This document shows, one piece after another, positions 18,470 to 26,306 of a DNA stretch of 64,000 bases (its first letter is position 1; each line of letters opens with the position of its first letter). Source of the stretch: Rhizobium lusitanum (lineage in GTDB: Bacteria > Pseudomonadota > Alphaproteobacteria > Rhizobiales > Rhizobiaceae); NCBI RefSeq assembly GCF_014189535.1, contig NZ_CP050304.1, positions 268,029 through 332,028 of the forward strand, written 5' to 3'. The notes beneath the pieces were generated by a model. It ran no database searches, had not been told where the DNA came from, and saw nothing but the letters and a program-made list of their open reading frames with translations. The translations under genes were made by a program, and so were the position numbers.

Positions 18470-18740
18470 TTTCGGTTCTCCCGCCATGGCCAACGAAACG
18501 GCGGACGAGCACCCCACCTATCCGATGGCCACTGCTTTGCGGGGGCTGAAACGAACGACCGAAACCTCGTAAATCCGGACATACGACCGCGAGAAACGGA
18601 ACCAGCAGATCTGCGACTTGCCCCACGTCTATGAGTGCGGGGATGACCATGCAGCAGAAGAATTGGCGGGCCGGCCTCCTAGGCACCCGAAGCTCTCCTG
18701 GCCCAACGTCGATCATTTCTAATTGGAAGCCGCTGAACAT
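18470..18740 (-). pseudogene. decayed alpha/beta-hydrolase (haloacetate-dehalogenase/epoxide-hydrolase type)
   Basis: Reading the minus strand from the ATG at 18740, 'FQLEMIDVGPGELRV' is followed, after a frame change, by 'PPILLLHGHPRTH' (oxyanion-hole HG motif). After a second change comes 'VVCPDLRGFGRS' and then 'RFVGHGGRT' where the nucleophile elbow should be. These are the consecutive landmarks of alpha/beta hydrolases, spread over more than one frame, so the gene is broken and lacks its C-terminal half. It is divergent from the small membrane-protein gene. The rest of 18100-18849 holds no intact gene. Confidence 0.55.
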
Positions 18741-18802
18741 GCGTCCTCCTCGGTCTCCGGTGCGAATATGGACCAGAAGTATTTCATACTATTTCTGCTA
18801 CT

Positions 18803-18827
18803 GGAACCTTTGCCACAGCGAAGAGTT
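18803..18827 (+). promoter_or_regulatory. EcfG-type general-stress promoter (GGAAC-N17-GTT)
   Basis: GGAAC at 18803-18807 and GTT at 18825-18827 are 17 bases apart, matching the alphaproteobacterial EcfG sigma-factor consensus (GGAAC-N16/17-GTT). It lies 23 bases before the ATG of the small membrane protein at 18850. The assignment is by consensus only. Confidence 0.5.
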
Positions 18828-18849
18828 TTCCGATATGGAGGAAAATTCT

Positions 18850-19098
18850 ATGGCCAACAATTTGAATAAACCAAATCTAGATCTCAGAACTACGCCATAT
18901 GTACGCCGCTCTTCTTGGCCGTCGTCGATCGCTATATTAGCGGTTGTTGCCGTCGCCGCGCTGGCATGGAACTTTTGGCCGTACGCAAACTCACCTTACA
19001 CGAGCCCGAAAGAGTCTAGAATTCCGGCTGCCCAGCAGACCACGACACAGCCACCGGCAACGACAACGCCGTCCGCAATGGCGCCTGCTCAGCAGTAG
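18850..19098 (+). CDS. small single-span membrane protein
   Basis: The 82-residue product begins MANNLNKPNLDLRTTPYVRR, has one hydrophobic helix (about 25-43, 'SSIAILAVVAVAALAWNFWPY') and a Thr/Pro/Gln-rich tail ('TTTQPPATTTPSAMAPAQQ'). GGAGGA stands eight bases before the ATG. Its longer open frame upstream is not supported. It is followed 34 bases later by another small gene, probably in the same transcript, and is preceded by a stress-type promoter. It has no known family function. Confidence 0.65.
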   Translation: MANNLNKPNLDLRTTPYVRRSSWPSSIAILAVVAVAALAWNFWPYANSPYTSPKESRIPAAQQTTTQPPATTTPSAMAPAQQ

Positions 19099-19132
19099 AG
19101 AAGGCCCGTCAGCGATAGAGGAGGATGAACCC

Positions 19133-19354
19133 ATGGCAAAGCATAACGAACCGCCGGCCTTGAGCGCAACGGATGCGAAGCAAGCCGACACACGCGATAC
19201 CGGCGCCTATGGGCGCGGCACAAAGGCCGGCAAAGAGAAGAACCCGGCAGATGGCAACCCCTATCCCGAAGGCAGCGGCGCCGCAAAGTCGTTTGAGCAC
19301 GGACAGCTAGACGCCCAAAAGGTCAGAAGCAGCGACAAGCCGCCGGGACGATAG
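19133..19354 (+). CDS. small hydrophilic protein, unknown function
   Basis: The 73-residue protein has no signal peptide or helix of note. It is rich in Gly, Lys, Asp and Pro ('YGRGTKAGKEKNPADGNPYPEGSG'), suggesting an intrinsically disordered, hydrophilin-like stress protein. GAGGAGG lies just before the ATG. It is likely the second gene of the transcript that starts at the GGAAC promoter near 18803. The open frame extending back to 18944 overlaps the previous gene and is not the real start. Confidence 0.6.
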   Translation: MAKHNEPPALSATDAKQADTRDTGAYGRGTKAGKEKNPADGNPYPEGSGAAKSFEHGQLDAQKVRSSDKPPGR

Positions 19355-19486
19355 GCGGCGGCGAACCGACTCAAGTTTCGAACATCGAAATCTTCGGGTT
19401 CCTCTGGCTTGATCCCATGTTGGAGGACGTGATGGCGTGATCGGCTGATCCATTCGACAGCATATCAACAGATCATGCTGTCGAAT

Positions 19487-19511
19487 GGAACCAAACCCGT
19501 CGCTGGCAGTT
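19487..19511 (+). promoter_or_regulatory. second EcfG-type promoter (GGAAC-N17-GTT)
   Basis: GGAAC at 19487-19491 and GTT at 19509-19511, 17 bases apart, lie about 80 bases upstream of the 28-residue gene at 19594. Two such matches within 700 bases support a stress-controlled block. Confidence 0.45.
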
Positions 19512-19593
19512 GAGTCAAGTTGGAGCGCACTATGAACAACGCACCGTGCTTGTAAGCGCGATGGAGGTGATCAGTTGCTCCCAGGAGACGCAA

Positions 19594-19680
19594 ATGGATA
19601 CCACCACGCTTCTCATCATCGTTGTTGTAGTTCTACTGATCGGCGGCGGCGGCTGGTTCGGCCGGGGGCGCTGGTACTAG
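19594..19680 (+). CDS. 28-residue Gly-rich membrane peptide
   Basis: The product is one hydrophobic helix of Leu/Ile/Val followed by 'IGGGGWFGRGRWY'. AGGAG precedes the ATG at correct spacing, and an in-frame ATG 33 bases upstream is an alternative. Very small proteins of this layout are common in proteobacteria and are often stress-induced. No function is known. The gene is too short for most gene finders. Confidence 0.5.
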   Translation: MDTTTLLIIVVVVLLIGGGGWFGRGRWY

Positions 19681-19787
19681 TGATGACCTTGCGACGCGGA
19701 TAAATGTTCGCTGGTGGCAGAGCTTCACACAGTATACAATAAAATTGTCTGGCTGCGGCCCGCCAAACGACGGGACAGGGTCAGCAG

Positions 19788-20840
19788 ATGACAGACATAA
19801 TCGCCAAATCTGATAGTCAGAAAACCGCCGAAGCTGAGGTCGACAGCTTTCGGATGGACTTGGGTCCTTTTGTCGTCGCCGCTGAAACCACCCGAATGGC
19901 GATGGTTTTTACGGACGCGAAAGAAGCCGACAATCCAATCATTTTTGTCAACGACGCCTTTCTCGATTTGACCGGCTACGCTCGGGAAGAGGTGCTCGGA
20001 CAGAGCTTCAACTTTCTAATGGCGCGCGGCACCGATCCAGATTCACTGGCGCGCATTGAAGCAGCATTTGCAGGCACCGTCGGCGGTTCGGAAATTTCCT
20101 ATCGCCGTAAGAATGGCAGCCTGTTCTGGTCGGCAGTCCTTATCAGCCCGGTTCGAAACGAAAGCGGCGGTGTCGTGCAGCATTTCGCCTCCTTTGTCGA
20201 TCTCACCGATCATAAGCGAGAGCAAGCCCAATCCCGCATGCTGATCGACGAATTGAACCATCGCGTCAAAAATACGCTTGCGACTGTACAGTCGATTGTC
20301 TGGCAAGCCCTGCGAAATGCGTCTGACATCGAGGTGATCCGGGAAGCCATCGAATCACGCCTCTTTGCCCTATCTCGGTCTCATGACCTATTGACCCGCG
20401 AGAATTGGGAGGGCGCGGGATTGCTCGATCTGGTCAAAGCGGCGCTGGAGCCGTTTGGGATTGGAAATGGGCGGTCAGAACACTTTATCATCACGGGCAG
20501 GAATATCCGTGTCTCACCGAAGGTTGCGCTGGCCCTCGGCATCGCGTTCCACGAACTTGCGACCAATGCCGTGAAATACGGCGCATTTTCCAACAGAGCC
20601 GGGTCGGTCATGATCTCATGGACGATTGAGCCGTCGCCGGAAGGCAAGCGGCTTCACTTGCGATGGCAGGAGAAGGATGGCCCGCCCGTAACATATCCCT
20701 CACGGAAAGGATTCGGCTCCCGCGTGATTGAGCGCGGCCTGGCTCATGAACTGGAAGGCACGGTTGATCTCGATTATCGGCCGGAGGGCATCGTCTGCAC
20801 GATCAACTTTCTCGCATCGAACGGCGTTCTCGATGGATAA
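19788..20840 (+). CDS. LOV-like PAS sensor HWE histidine kinase
   Basis: The 350-residue soluble protein has a PAS/LOV domain (about 30-145; 'NPIIFVNDAFLDLTGYAREEVLGQSF') and an HWE/HisKA_2 kinase with phospho-accepting His158 ('ELNHRVKNTLATVQSIV'), N box 'FHELATNAVKYGAFS' and the WxE signature 'LRWQEKDG'. In LOV photoreceptors the motif GxNCRFLQ carries the flavin-reactive Cys. Here it reads 'GQSFNFLM', with Phe74 at the Cys position, so normal blue-light adduct chemistry is unlikely. The regulator gene overlaps its 3' end. HWE kinases of this type commonly feed the general stress response in Rhizobiales. Confidence 0.88.
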   Translation: MTDIIAKSDSQKTAEAEVDSFRMDLGPFVVAAETTRMAMVFTDAKEADNPIIFVNDAFLDLTGYAREEVLGQSFNFLMARGTDPDSLARIEAAFAGTVGGSEISYRRKNGSLFWSAVLISPVRNESGGVVQHFASFVDLTDHKREQAQSRMLIDELNHRVKNTLATVQSIVWQALRNASDIEVIREAIESRLFALSRSHDLLTRENWEGAGLLDLVKAALEPFGIGNGRSEHFIITGRNIRVSPKVALALGIAFHELATNAVKYGAFSNRAGSVMISWTIEPSPEGKRLHLRWQEKDGPPVTYPSRKGFGSRVIERGLAHELEGTVDLDYRPEGIVCTINFLASNGVLDG

Positions 20841-21198
20841 ATTGCTATCTGGTCGGCGCGTACTCGTTGTCGAGGATGAAATGCTGGTCCTCATCATGAT
20901 CGAAGACATGTTGGCAGACCTTGGATGTGCATCGGTGACCGGCGCCGCCACGATCAATCAGGCCATCGCCTTGATTGAATCTCAAGGTTTCGATGCCGCC
21001 ATGCTGGATATGAACTTGAACGGCAATATGACTTATCTTGTGGCTGATGCGCTCGCGACGCATGGTGTGCCGTTCGCCTTCTCGACAGGCTACAGCGGTG
21101 ACGACATCCGTGATGGTTATCGCGACCGGCCCGTTCTGAGGAAGCCGTTTATGGACAAGGATTTGGTCGAGATCTTTACGCACCTTCTCTCGGGCTGA
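20833..21198 (+). CDS. single-domain response regulator
   Basis: The 121-residue protein is a receiver domain only: 'VLVVEDEMLVLIMIEDML', phospho-acceptor Asp59 ('AAMLDMNLNG'), and Lys in 'PVLRKPFMDKDL'. The ATG at 20833 overlaps the kinase stop by eight bases, so the two are coupled. The 'FAFSTGYSGDDI' segment has the Ser/Thr-Gly-Tyr arrangement of FAT-GUY-like receivers that relay phosphate in alphaproteobacterial stress and cell-cycle pathways. It has no output domain, so it acts by protein contact or as a phosphate sink. Confidence 0.88.
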   Translation: MDKLLSGRRVLVVEDEMLVLIMIEDMLADLGCASVTGAATINQAIALIESQGFDAAMLDMNLNGNMTYLVADALATHGVPFAFSTGYSGDDIRDGYRDRPVLRKPFMDKDLVEIFTHLLSG

Positions 21199-21241
21199 TT
21201 GACGCTGCTGGCGTGCCTTTCTTGATGCCGCGCACGAGGCT

Positions 21242-21469
21242 TCATTTCGGGACGCCGTGTGCCGGCCCTTCATCCTTGACGTCACGCGGCGTGGGTGTGG
21301 GGATGACGCCATGGTCCGGGTTGTGCACATCCTGTGCCTTCGAACCATCCGCACCCGTTGACTTGCGATCACGGCTCGAACGTCTGGTGTCTCGCAGGGT
21401 CGTTGCCTCATCGATGAGAGAGGTCAGTTCCTCAACTGAAAAATCGGACAGGTCAAAATTCTCGGTCAT
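21242..21469 (-). CDS. small acidic/hydrophilic protein, unknown
   Basis: The 75-residue product starts 'MTENFDLSDFSVEELTSLIDEATTLRDTRRSS' and has a basic, Pro-rich tail. An ideal AGGAG lies seven bases before the ATG, which supports it as real. The N-terminal part resembles H-NS/MucR-interacting 'LS.EEL..LI..A...' helices but is too short to assign. It faces the regulator gene convergently. Confidence 0.5.
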   Translation of the reverse strand: MTENFDLSDFSVEELTSLIDEATTLRDTRRSSRDRKSTGADGSKAQDVHNPDHGVIPTPTPRDVKDEGPAHGVPK

Positions 21470-21621
21470 GACAATCTCCTAAATGGCTTGGTTCTCCCAT
21501 GGTAAACGCGCGACTTCGTGAAACGACCCAATGACGGGAAGAAATACTGAAAGGGCCGGAGCGAAGGCATAGGGCTGGCGGCGTAAGCAGGGTCCCACTT
21601 ACAAAAGGAACAGAAACATAA

Positions 21622-21897
21622 ACCCCGCTGTTCACGCTGAGCCGCTGGGCCGCAAATGAGCAATTCGAAATGTTGGTCGCCCTCATCCTGCGCAACACGC
21701 CACTGCGCCATCCATCGGTGTTAACTGCAAAATCATTGCGGCGGATACTGCAGATCACCGAGGGCATCACCGCCAACATCTTCCACATAATCAACTCACT
21801 GGCTATCGAGGCAATCGAAAGCGGAGGAGAGCGGATTACCGATGATGCCATTGAGAAATGGGAGCCGGAATTTGACGCCGAAGCAGCGTTCGCATGA
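21622..21897 (+). pseudogene. tniB: C-terminal remnant of TniB-like transposition ATPase
   Basis: The frame from 21622 reads 'LFTLSRWAANEQFEMLVALILRNTPLRHPSVL', then 'LLRRILQITEGITANIFHIINSLAIEAIESGGERITDDAI' style sequence. This is the C-terminal helical part of TniB/IstB-like transposon ATPases. The Walker motifs and all N-terminal sequence are missing, with an in-frame stop at 21619. It ends one base before the TniQ-like gene, which is the usual order tniB-tniQ in Tn5053/Tn552-type elements. Confidence 0.7.
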
Positions 21898-21898
21898 G

Positions 21899-22757
21899 AT
21901 GGGAATATTCGCACGGCAATTGCCGGTAAGGCTGGCTCCCTGCGCCGATGAACTTCTGTCGTCGTGGATCATTCGGCACGCCGCATTCTACGAAATCCCT
22001 CCCCTGGCCATGCTTCGGCATTGCCTTCCAGAGGCGCTATCATTGCGCGCGGCCGATTTAGATCTCAACGAAGGTCAGGTCGTCCGCATAGCTTGTATGT
22101 TCTCGATCGAGCCAACTACGGTTCGCCGTATGACCTTGTCGAATATTCCGCAATCGTCACGACGACTAATTGCCGGCGAGCCTCGGCAATCATGCTGCGG
22201 CTGTCGTCCGAATATCGAGGGGTCGCACATCATTCTTCGAAGCCAATTTCTCGGCTGGCGGATCACCTGCCCGCTTTGTGGGGGCCTCCTGCAGAGCATT
22301 GGCGCGCGTGACCGCCCCTCTCCCTTCAGTCGCTACCACCATGCTGCGCTGACAGGAGAGCGGATACTCGACGACGAGGCCGAGCGCTGTGTCCAAGCCT
22401 GGGTGTCGCCAAGTGAGATTGCCCGCCTCCTGCTGATGCGGCGCGTTCCAAAGCCTCTTCCCGATCATTACGAACCGTCAGGCTATAGAGGGCTCGGCGT
22501 CATCATTCCTGATCTCGATGAAGTCCCCAAGATGGAAACTGGCGAACTTCCGACCCCAGCAAGTCCGATCTTGCCACTACACTTGCGCGGCTCTTTTAGC
22601 TGGTGTGGCCATCGTCCAGCGCGCCGGGCCGGAGATGCTTTACATGCTGCGTGGCCATTTGATGGGCGAAAACAAAGCCCGTTTCGGCAACGCTATAGAA
22701 GACGTTGTGGACTGCGCGCGTCAATCGCGGACGTCTTCGCAGTTACACTTAATCTGA
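21899..22757 (+). pseudogene. tniQ: TniQ-family transposition protein, frameshifted
   Basis: The frame begins 'MGIFARQLPVRLAPCADELLSSWIIRHAAFYEIPP', the TniQ N-terminal signature, and contains the zinc-binding 'CPLCGGLL'. After about residue 205 the family-like sequence moves to another frame ('AALLAGVAIVQRAGPEMLYMLRGHLMGENKARFG', near 22570-22700), so there is a frameshift around 22500-22560. Together with the TniB tail it marks a dead Tn5053/Tn552-like transposon. No TniA transposase or terminal repeats were found. Confidence 0.65.
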
Positions 22758-23082
22758 GATTCTCGGTCCACAGAATCTCAAATAAACTGCCAATTACGAA
22801 AAATATGGCCGCATTCTCACGGTTAAGTGCCAAACGACACGGGTTTTCGGGAGTTCTCGACGCACACGGAGCGGAACAAGGGCAGCCGCAGGAGCTTCAA
22901 CATGGTGGCCCCCAAGGGGAAGCGGGACTGACTGCCCCCGCACCTTGCGTTCCGCTTTTCATGGGCGAGTGGGGAGTTCCGAGGGAGGAGGGCCATAAGC
23001 CCCTTGTTCCAGCCAGCACACCGCTCGATGCGGTCAAAGGCTGGAGGCGGCATACCGCCACCTCAGATGCGCGGGCATCGCT
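22758..23082. other. unassigned region between transposon remnant and toxin-antitoxin pair
   Basis: Open frames cross this stretch on both strands, but none has family features. The minus-strand sequence around 22830-23050 is GC-rich and conserved-looking, though I cannot name it. Confidence 0.3.
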
Positions 23083-23505
23083 TCATTCGGTACGGCTTAT
23101 TCTGGCATTAGCGCTTGCCAGAAACGGCTTGAAGGCTGCGGCGATCTTCGCAAGAAAGCCCTTGCTGAACGATCCCAGCACTTCCGCATTCGGATCGAAG
23201 TAGAATGAGGCTTCCGCCAGATCGTGATTGAATTCCGACACGGTGATCCAAGCATCTTTCCATTCACGAATGCCGGCGCGGCGGCATTCGAGCTGTGGAA
23301 TCTCCAAGGCTGTCTGGTCAGAGCGAGGCGGCGTTCCCGAAATGGCCAGCAGAATGAGGTTCATCTGATTCCCCTTGGGAATCGCAAGAACCATGCAAAC
23401 GGGGCGGCTTTTTCGCCCTTCCGTTTCTCCTTTGTCGCGTTGCCACGCCCAGAGATAGGGGTATCGGATTACGGAACCATTGGCCGGGACGTCAGCCATT
23501 GGCAT
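23083..23505 (-). CDS. PemK/MazF-like toxin candidate
   Basis: The 140-residue protein begins 'VIRYPYLWAWQRDKGETEGRKSRPVCMVLAI', a pattern of growth inhibitors in the PemK/MazF fold ('G.vv.yPylw......GE.EGRK.RP..vv'). It starts inside the end of the antitoxin gene (14-base overlap) with a GAGGAAGG ribosome site. As an mRNA-cleaving toxin it would be neutralised by the preceding Phd-type partner. Catalytic residues are not confirmed. It is near transposon debris, a typical place for acquired toxin-antitoxin modules. Confidence 0.65.
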   Translation of the reverse strand: MPMADVPANGSVIRYPYLWAWQRDKGETEGRKSRPVCMVLAIPKGNQMNLILLAISGTPPRSDQTALEIPQLECRRAGIREWKDAWITVSEFNHDLAEASFYFDPNAEVLGSFSKGFLAKIAAAFKPFLASANARISRTE

Positions 23506-23752
23506 CCCGCCCTTCCTCTATCAGCCGGTCAAGCTCGGGAAGGATCATTGCCGCGAGATCTGCGGGAGCTTCGTTCGGACCATAAACCCGGCGCAGATCA
23601 CCTCGGCTTTTCAAAGCTTCAAATTCGTCGTAGGTCATAAGGACATATCTTGGTTTGCGATGCTGCGTGATCGCGACGGGCTGGCGGTCTGCCGCCATGG
23701 TCACCGTCTTGATGTCTCGCAGCAATTCGACGGTCGAGAATTTTTCCATCAT
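23492..23752 (-). CDS. Phd/YefM-family antitoxin
   Basis: The 86-residue protein reads 'MEKFSTVELLRDIKTVTMAADRQPVAITQHRKPRYVLMTYDEFEAL', matching Phd/YefM antitoxins: an N-terminal DNA-binding fold, then the 'P..IT...KP..VLM...Y..L' strand. The C-terminal acidic helix would bind the toxin. GAAGG precedes the start. A GTG three bases earlier or an ATG three bases later are alternatives. It is first in the two-gene operon. Confidence 0.75.
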   Translation of the reverse strand: MMEKFSTVELLRDIKTVTMAADRQPVAITQHRKPRYVLMTYDEFEALKSRGDLRRVYGPNEAPADLAAMILPELDRLIEEGRDANG

Positions 23753-23772
23753 CACGCTTCCTTCAATTAATA

Positions 23773-23804
23773 CGAAATATACAATTTATTTGACTATTTC
23801 GCAA
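23773..23804 (-). promoter_or_regulatory. toxin-antitoxin promoter with overlapping inverted repeat
   Basis: On the minus strand TTGCGA (23799-23804) and TATATT (23776-23781) are 17 bases apart, 24 bases before the antitoxin start. CGAAATA (23773-23779) and TATTTCG (23795-23801) form an inverted repeat across the same promoter, as expected for autoregulation by Phd. Confidence 0.55.
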
Positions 23805-23941
23805 GCCCGGGAAGCACTGCTACGTGCAATCGTGCTTGTAGCGGCAGGTCTCGAAAAGCTTGACGATGATTTTGAGGCGGGGATTGTTCATAGGATGACC
23901 TGAAGGCTGGATTGATCCGCGAAGCGGCTTTCTGGTCCTAC

Positions 23942-24131
23942 GTGTGAATCGGCTCCGAACATTCACCCCGCTGACATCCGCGACAACCATTTGGAAACGC
24001 AGTGAAAAATAAGAAATTAAGTGGGGTTATCCCCGAGCCGGCGGCAATCATGCTTTGGCGCATAATTGCGTAATAGGATCAATATGTTGGGTTCCATCCT
24101 CAGGGGGTCAAACTTCGGAGCCGCTTCACAC
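23942..24131. mobile_element. MITE-like element copy A, both ends present
   Basis: The left end (GTGTGAATCGGCTCCGAAC) and the reverse complement of the right end (GTGTGAAGCGGCTCCGAAG) are near-identical inverted termini, each followed by a C-rich TTCACCCC/TTTGACCCC box. The element is about 190 bases and encodes nothing. Related copies lie at 58964-59152 (complete), 47548-47665 (left half) and 27925-28015 (diverged). The parent transposon is not in the window. Confidence 0.6.
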
Positions 24132-24325
24132 TCCAAGCAAAAGAGGATAGTCCCTAGACAGCTCCCCTACCCCCTCGCTCAAGGTCGAAAACTGCTAGCG
24201 TAGGCTTCAGCCAATCAACACGGCTACGGCTGGTTGCTTGAAGGGCGGGGACCGCAAAAACCCCAGCTATCAAGATATTCGGACGGCGCGAGGACAGTCA
24301 TCGTAGGATGACTGGATACAAACAC

Positions 24326-24949
24326 TTACGGAAGAGAAGACAATAGTGTCGTTAACCCAAGAAATAGAAATGTAGCTGCAAAGAGTAGGTCGAAACGATC
24401 GAGGTGACGCCCCGAAAGTGATCGCAGCCTGACATTTGATGCCATCACAGCGATGATGGTAAACCAGCTTGCCGCAACTGCGAAAATCACACCGGCGCAA
24501 ACAAAGGTCAAGAATGAGGAGGAGGCGACAAGGTGGGAAGACGCGAAGAACATTGCAGTGACGGGATTGGCCATCGCCGTGAAGAAAGCCATCCTGAAAT
24601 AACCCGATGTTGGTTCTGCGGCCGTTGAATGCGTCCACTGGGTCACCACGCGCGTACGGCTCAAGGATTTGATAGAGAGATAAACGAGATAACTGCCGAA
24701 GAATACCGCGCCTAGCCGTTTCGTTGTATCGCTTACGGGCAGGAGACCAGTACAGAGCGTTACTGCAAGATAAAGAAGACATGCGCCGAACGCGACGCCA
24801 AGCGCCGCTGCAATCGCATGGGTGCGCTGCGAGCGCAGCCCTGCGGCGGAAACGATCATGAAATTCGGCCCGGGTGAAATAGCCAGCAAAAGATAGGACA
24901 GGCCGAAGGAAATCAGATGTCCGGCGGGACTTTCGAAACCGTCAAGCAT
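24326..24949 (-). CDS. LysE-family amino acid exporter
   Basis: The 207-residue protein has about six helices and the family signature 'LLLAISPGPNFMIVSAAGLRSQRTHAIAAALGVAFGACL' near the N-terminus, plus 'FRMAFFTAMANPVTAMFFAS' in the middle. LysE/RhtB proteins export amino acids or homoserine lactones. The start is uncertain: GTG at 24985 would add twelve residues without a clear ribosome site. Two palindromes 58-90 bases upstream may bind its regulator. Confidence 0.85.
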   Translation of the reverse strand: MLDGFESPAGHLISFGLSYLLLAISPGPNFMIVSAAGLRSQRTHAIAAALGVAFGACLLYLAVTLCTGLLPVSDTTKRLGAVFFGSYLVYLSIKSLSRTRVVTQWTHSTAAEPTSGYFRMAFFTAMANPVTAMFFASSHLVASSSFLTFVCAGVIFAVAASWFTIIAVMASNVRLRSLSGRHLDRFDLLFAATFLFLGLTTLLSSLP

Positions 24950-25006
24950 GATGCCATGTCCATTCCATGCAACGGTTTGCAACACCTGGGCCTAGCGTGA
25001 TCGTGT

Positions 25007-25041
25007 TTGCCAGCCTGGCAGCCCTCATGCCAGGCTGGCAA
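25007..25041. promoter_or_regulatory. double palindrome upstream of lysE-type gene
   Basis: TGCCAGCCTGGCA (25008-25020) and TGCCAGGCTGGCA (25028-25040) are each palindromic, lie 20 bases centre to centre, and are also inverted copies of one another (14-base arms, 7-base spacer). No T-run follows, so a terminator is unlikely. An operator pair on one helix face is the best reading. Confidence 0.55.
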
Positions 25042-25571
25042 CACGGTTGCGCGCCGATACCTTCAGAAAACGGCGCGCCCGACCGTGATGCGAGCCCCTT
25101 GCTGGCCCGCATCCTTTGAAATCGAGGATTTCGTAAAAGCGGCGTCCCTCGCCAAGCCGTGGCACGCATCACGTTCGCAAGATCCGCCATATCCACCCGC
25201 CCCGGTTGCCCCAGCCTTACGGGAGAATATTCACCCTAGCCGTGCATTTTCTTCCTGACATTTCCAACCTTTCAGATTTCTTCGGGGTTGCCGTCCTCCA
25301 TTTGGTGGATGCTTCACGACGAGGTGACATTGTGAAAGTGGTCCAGTTTTTCTGTTGGTTTTTCGGTCGAGCAGATTGTCGCCGTGTTGAAGCAGGCTGA
25401 GCTTGGTTTGGCGCTCCGTGGGGACAAATAGCGAATACGGTTAAACAAAGAATCTGCCCCAATATGCCAATTGCGGCATCCACTCAAAGCCTAAGAACGT
25501 TAATGAGATGAGGCCACGCAATCTACAAAACGGGCCTCTCCCCGTCTTGACACAAAGATAGGAAGCGGAAG
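25042..25571. other. intergenic region with possible IS3 orfA fragment
   Basis: Around 25360-25431 the plus strand reads 'FSVEQIVAVLKQAELGLALRGDK', resembling the first residues of IS3-family OrfA ('RFTEEQIV.VLKQAE.G'), then a stop. No further transposase is seen. The rest of the region has no recognisable gene. Confidence 0.35.
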
Positions 25572-26306
25572 TTAGTGGTGCGCCACCACTTTCCAAACAA
25601 CCGAAATCCCCTCATCGTCAAGCGCTAGGCCAATTTCTCGCGTAATTTCAGCCGTGGTTTCAGCGCGAAAATGCTTCTTCTGCGTAGCATTTAACGCCGC
25701 GTTCAGTTTGTCGGCCAGATCCCTCAATACGGGATCAAACACTGGCGAAGCTTCTGCAACTTTCGGGAAATAATTACTTTCGGAGATGTCTTTATAACGG
25801 TTCACAGAGGCGACGGTAACAAAGCAGCCCATTCCAGCCCCTCCGCATTCAACCGTACCACCGCGTCTTCTGTAGGAGTACCACGTCCCATCTGACCCGT
25901 TTTCCGACTCGATCTGCAAATATGCTTTAACTTCCTCAGGCTCCATGCTGCCTAAAGGTGTCAAGGAGCTACGATCAACTAAGTCTTCCAGGCGCTCGTT
26001 GTCGGAAACGTCTCTCTTCCAGACGGGCAAATAGCCGTTCGATGTTTGTAAAAAGCCAATCTCGAGGACTGCGTCGCGCTTCTTCTGAGCTTTCTCGCTC
26101 GCTTCTGTCGAAGCGACGAGCTCATTCATCTGGTTCGTTAGATCAGAAAGATCCTTATCGTAGTATTCATCAGCCTCTGCAGGGTGGATGAAATAAGCTC
26201 TTCGATTGTTCCCGATGATATCCACTATCTTCGGGGTTATGCAATTAGTTCCGCCAGGGTGGCACCAAAAAATGCCGCTGCCCTCGCTCCCGAATTTCTT
26301 AGCCAT
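25572..26306 (-). CDS. hypothetical protein, no family recognised
   Basis: The ATG at 26306 is preceded by TTGGAGGCGAAGC, a strong ribosome site. The open frame continues to 26420, but the earlier part lacks support. The 244-residue soluble protein is lower in GC than its neighbours. It has a Cys/Gly-rich start ('GIFWCHPGGTNCITPKIVDIIGNNRRAYFIH'), a charged helix ('NELVASTEASEKAQKKRDAVLEIGF') and a Cys-Gly cluster ('GGTVECGGAGMGCFVTVA'). No signal peptide or helix is seen. It stands alone next to a LuxR-type regulator. Base use suggests horizontal acquisition. Confidence 0.55.
   Translation of the reverse strand: MAKKFGSEGSGIFWCHPGGTNCITPKIVDIIGNNRRAYFIHPAEADEYYDKDLSDLTNQMNELVASTEASEKAQKKRDAVLEIGFLQTSNGYLPVWKRDVSDNERLEDLVDRSSLTPLGSMEPEEVKAYLQIESENGSDGTWYSYRRRGGTVECGGAGMGCFVTVASVNRYKDISESNYFPKVAEASPVFDPVLRDLADKLNAALNATQKKHFRAETTAEITREIGLALDDEGISVVWKVVAHH

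Noticed and set aside
22823..23053. 76-codon minus-strand ORF in GC-rich sequence
   Set aside because: No family recognised and no clear ribosome site. Could be part of an RNA or mobile sequence, but nothing supports either.
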